A DNA stretch of 64,000 nt from positions 248,001 to 312,000 of the forward strand of contig NZ_JAHBRX010000002.1 of NCBI RefSeq assembly GCF_018398335.1. The letters are read 5' to 3'. The notes beneath the pieces are model-generated. The model saw only the letters and a program-made list of their open reading frames with translations. It did no database searches and had not been told where the DNA came from. This stretch comes from Chelatococcus sp. HY11. Its GTDB lineage: Bacteria; Pseudomonadota; Alphaproteobacteria; Rhizobiales; Beijerinckiaceae. The position numbers were made by a program, and so were the translations under genes. Shown piece after piece: positions 61,456 to 64,000 of this stretch; position 1 is the first letter of the stretch, and each line of letters starts with the position of its first letter.

Positions 61456-62652
61456 CTACAGCGCGGCTTGGAGAATGTCGCGAACCTGCTGCGGTGACTC
61501 GACCCGACGCGGGTTCTGGTGGAAGAACCAATCTTCCTCGACGTCAGCGAGGATTGGCTCGAACGCCGCCGCCTCGATACCGATGTCGCTGAGCCGCGAC
61601 GGCGAACCGAGACGCGCGAAAAAACTGGCGCAGGCGCGCGCAGCCGCATCCGCTGTCTCCATCTGCCCTGCTTCATCGCCACCGAGCATTGCCGCAACCG
61701 CCGCCAGGCGTTCGCCTGTCGCCGGTCCGTTGAAACGTATGACATGCGGCAGCAGAACCGCATTGACCGTTCCGTTCGCGGTGTGATGGCGCGCGCCAAT
61801 GCAATGGCCGAGCGCCGAGGTGAGGCCACAGCTCGTCTGGTCGGTCCCCTGCCCGGTCAGCACGGCCGCAAGCAGCAGTGCGCCGCGAACGTCCGCGCCG
61901 TCCGCCGACGTGCCCAGACGTGGAAGATTGTCACGCAGCAGGCGCACGGCCTCCAGAAGCGACGCGTCGGCGAGCGGCTGGCGCATGTGGGATTCGAGCC
62001 CTTGAACCGCCATCGCGAAGGCATTCAGCGCGGCATCCCGGACGACAGCGACAGGTGTCGCGAGGGCAAGGCGCGGGTCCACAAAGATGGCCTGGGCGCG
62101 GGTGCGCGGATCCAGCATGGTGAGCCGCCGGCCGGTTCCAGGTTCGAGGACTGCGGTGCCCGCCTTGGCGATCGCGGTTGTTGGCGTCGTCGGCACAATG
62201 AATTGCGGCAGCTTCGACGCCTGGAGCCGCGGGCTCCGCGGCGGCTGACCGGGCGCGAAGCGCGTGACGAGAGCCTCGATCGGGCGGTCCTCGCCAAGCA
62301 GGATTGTTGCGCCGCGCGCCGTGACGATCGCGGATCCCCCACCGAGCGCGAGCACCGCGTCCGCGCGCGTCTCCCGCAGCATATCCCTGCCGGCGATGAT
62401 GGCCGGCAGGGGACTATGCGACGCGACTTCCATGAAGCTGCCCGCATGGAGGGTGCCGAGATGCCGCGCTATATGCGTAAGCCCTTGGGGATGTTGCGAC
62501 AGCGAGCGGCCGCAAAAGACGACGACACGCTTTACGCCTGACCGCTCCAGTTCCGGCCGCAGAGATTCGAGGCTATCCTCGCCGTAGTACAGGCGCATGG
62601 CTGGCGCAAAATGGCGGAACGACGGGGAAGTCTGCACGGCCTCGGCCTGCAT
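61456..62652 (-). CDS. Iron-containing alcohol dehydrogenase / maleylacetate reductase-like
   Basis: The 398-residue protein has the group III dehydrogenase fold: MRLYYGEDSLESL and VVVFCGRSLSQH at the start, LALGGGSAIVTARG for the nucleotide, VPTTPTTAIAKAG, and the metal site VRDAALNAFAMAV with a later GHCIGARHHTANGTVNAVLLPHVIRFN. AAGGAG lies before ATG 62652. It is convergent with the MBL gene and divergent from the CoA transferase. Maleylacetate reductase would indicate aromatic-ring degradation, but I cannot separate that from other members. Confidence 0.88.
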   Translation of the reverse strand: MQAEAVQTSPSFRHFAPAMRLYYGEDSLESLRPELERSGVKRVVVFCGRSLSQHPQGLTHIARHLGTLHAGSFMEVASHSPLPAIIAGRDMLRETRADAVLALGGGSAIVTARGATILLGEDRPIEALVTRFAPGQPPRSPRLQASKLPQFIVPTTPTTAIAKAGTAVLEPGTGRRLTMLDPRTRAQAIFVDPRLALATPVAVVRDAALNAFAMAVQGLESHMRQPLADASLLEAVRLLRDNLPRLGTSADGADVRGALLLAAVLTGQGTDQTSCGLTSALGHCIGARHHTANGTVNAVLLPHVIRFNGPATGERLAAVAAMLGGDEAGQMETADAAARACASFFARLGSPSRLSDIGIEAAAFEPILADVEEDWFFHQNPRRVESPQQVRDILQAAL

Positions 62653-62863
62653 GGCTGCGCTCCTTGGAATGCTCAACGATCATGTCAGAAATTTTATTAT
62701 TTCATCTAAATGATTTTATTTTTTTGTGAAAGACGTTTTATATATCCAGGCCTGCTCGGGCCATCGGTCGGGGGAATATCGCCGGACCGACAGCGGAGAA
62801 AAGCAGGCGGTGAAGCGGCGGCAGACCGAAGGCCGCGCAACAGGGTAGAGGGACGCACGAGAC
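62653..62863. promoter_or_regulatory. Divergent promoter region, AT-rich
   Basis: The 211-bp spacer between two divergent genes has an AT-rich centre (62689-62730) with TCAT-CTAA-ATGA, a short dyad at 62702-62713. Promoters for both genes should lie here. No regulator gene adjoins within the window. Confidence 0.4.
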
Positions 62864-64000
62864 ATGGTTCAGGCGACAGCCAGCGCAGGCACAGAGGGCC
62901 GCAAGGACAATCAGAGCCTTCCCCTCTCCGGGATAACGGTCATCGACCTGTCCCATGTCTACAACGGCCCCTATGCCACCTTTCTCATGGCCATGGCCGG
63001 GGCGGAGGTCATCAAGGTCGAGCCGCATCATGGGGAGCACCTGCGCAGCCGGGGCGACATGGGCGGTGCCGCGCTCCCCTTCGCCATGCTCAATTCCAAC
63101 AAGAAGCCGGTGACGCTCAACCTGAAATCCGAAAAGGGGCGCTCGCTTCTCAAGGAGATGTCCGCGCGCGCGGACATCCTCGTCGAGAATTTCGCTCCAG
63201 GCGTCATGGACCGGCTCGGTGTCGGCGCCGCGGAATTGCAGGCGATCAACCCCAGGCTGATCTACGGGTCGAGTTCGGGCTATGGCAAGACCGGCCCTTA
63301 CCGTGACTATCCGGCGATGGATCTTGTCATGCAGGCGATGTGCGGCGTGATCAACTCAACCGGCTATCCTGACCAGCCGCCGGTGAAATCCGGAGCGGCG
63401 ATGTGCGATTTCAGCGCCGGCATCCATCTCTATGCGGCGATCATGACGGCGCTCTATGAGCGCGAGCGCACGGGCAGAGGGCGCGTCGTCGAGGTCTCGA
63501 TGCAGGACGCGACCTATGCCTCGCTCGCCTCGAACCTCGGCATGCTCCACGCCCGAGGCGACGCGGCTCCCGCGCGCACCGGCAATCGCCATGGCGGGCT
63601 CGGCATATCGCCCTACAATGTCTATGCCACCACCGACGGCTATGTCGTTCTCAATGCGCCCGGCGACCACCATTTCCGTGCGATCCTGAAGGTGATGGGT
63701 CGGGAGGACCTCAAGGATGACCCGCGTTTCCTGAACCGTTCGTCACGGGTCGTGCATTTCGCGGATGTCGATGAACTCCTCGAGAGCTGGACGCGAACAA
63801 TGCCGAAGGCCGAGATCGCACGGCTGATGCTGGCGGCGGCGGTGCCTTGCGCACCCGTGCGCGAATTGTCGGAGGTCATCCTCGACGAAAACATGCATGC
63901 CCGTGGCAGCCTGCAGTGGATCGACCATCCCGAACTCGGGCGGGTCGTTCTGCCCCATTCACCCTTCGTCTTTGAAGGCGCGCCACGCCGGCCGATCGAG
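62864..64000 (+). CDS. Class III CoA transferase (CaiB/BaiF family), cut by window end
   Basis: From ATG 62864 (with TAGAGGGACG ahead) the frame is open to the edge, 379 codons. It has LSGITVIDLSHVYNGPYATFLMAMAGAEVIKVEP near residue 22, NLKSEKGRSLLKEMSARADILVENFAPG, and the catalytic Asp153 in PAMDLVMQAM. The family moves CoA from a donor acyl-CoA to a carboxylic acid through an aspartyl thioester. The last 20-60 residues are probably missing. It may activate the acid made by the neighbouring enzymes. Confidence 0.92.
   Translation, partial: MVQATASAGTEGRKDNQSLPLSGITVIDLSHVYNGPYATFLMAMAGAEVIKVEPHHGEHLRSRGDMGGAALPFAMLNSNKKPVTLNLKSEKGRSLLKEMSARADILVENFAPGVMDRLGVGAAELQAINPRLIYGSSSGYGKTGPYRDYPAMDLVMQAMCGVINSTGYPDQPPVKSGAAMCDFSAGIHLYAAIMTALYERERTGRGRVVEVSMQDATYASLASNLGMLHARGDAAPARTGNRHGGLGISPYNVYATTDGYVVLNAPGDHHFRAILKVMGREDLKDDPRFLNRSSRVVHFADVDELLESWTRTMPKAEIARLMLAAAVPCAPVRELSEVILDENMHARGSLQWIDHPELGRVVLPHSPFVFEGAPRRPIE

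Overview
The window is high-GC, tightly packed bacterial chromosome. Codon use, many ABC-transport operons, HyuA/HyuB pairs, an NAD-linked FdsGBAD formate dehydrogenase and dispersed palindromic repeats of the GTCATTCCGG and GTCATGGCCGGG types all point to an alphaproteobacterium, most likely Hyphomicrobiales (Chelatococcus/Bosea-like; a guess from style, not a match). I see no rRNA, tRNA, CRISPR array, phage or transposase gene.

Layout. (1) 1-10.3 kb: a HyuB-HyuA pair on the minus strand, divergent from an IclR regulator that heads a polyamine/opine-type ABC transporter (Tat-exported binding protein, ATPase, two permeases) and two tandem AstE/aspartoacylase-like zinc deacylases. (2) 10.3-18.6 kb, minus strand: a GntR/UTRA regulator, FGGY kinase, BtpA-family protein, SDR, a ribose-type ABC transporter, a nucleoside hydrolase and an unknown protein. 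This looks like uptake and breakdown of a nucleoside or pentose-like compound. (3) 18.7-22.9 kb: an IclR regulator, an NMT1/SsuA-type ABC transporter and a DJ-1/PfpI protein. (4) 22.9-34.4 kb: a protein with a possible cucumopine-synthase-like fold, divergent from a TrmB-type regulator; then a peptide-type ABC transporter, a second HyuA-HyuB pair and a Tat-exported AstE-like enzyme. (5) 34.4-42 kb: a sugar-phosphate isomerase/DUF993 aldolase-like/Gfo-Idh-MocA trio, an unknown secreted protein and a GH3 beta-glucosidase. (6) 42-43 kb: a RES-Xre toxin-antitoxin pair. (7) 43.1-50.6 kb: a quinone oxidoreductase and the complete fdsGBA-fdhD-fdsD operon. (8) 50.9-53.9 kb: matAB, malonate to acetyl-CoA. 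(9) 54.2-55.8 kb: a DNA-repair methyltransferase and an aldose epimerase. (10) 56-64 kb: a branched-chain-amino-acid-type ABC transporter with an MBL hydrolase, an Fe-type alcohol dehydrogenase and the start of a class III CoA transferase.

Taken together this is a scavenging region: six transporters or transporter sets sit beside hydrolases that could open amide, lactam, glycosidic or ester bonds of the imported compounds, and the carbon could end as formate, malonate or CoA thioesters.

The most unusual non-coding signals are: six 17-bp repeats that make a ladder of overlapping mini-ORFs between two transporter genes (6398-6499); a palindromic repeat that has entered the formate dehydrogenase beta gene in frame (49696-49823); several short tandem duplications lying exactly over stop codons; and a 27-bp perfect inverted repeat between two genes of the formate dehydrogenase operon.
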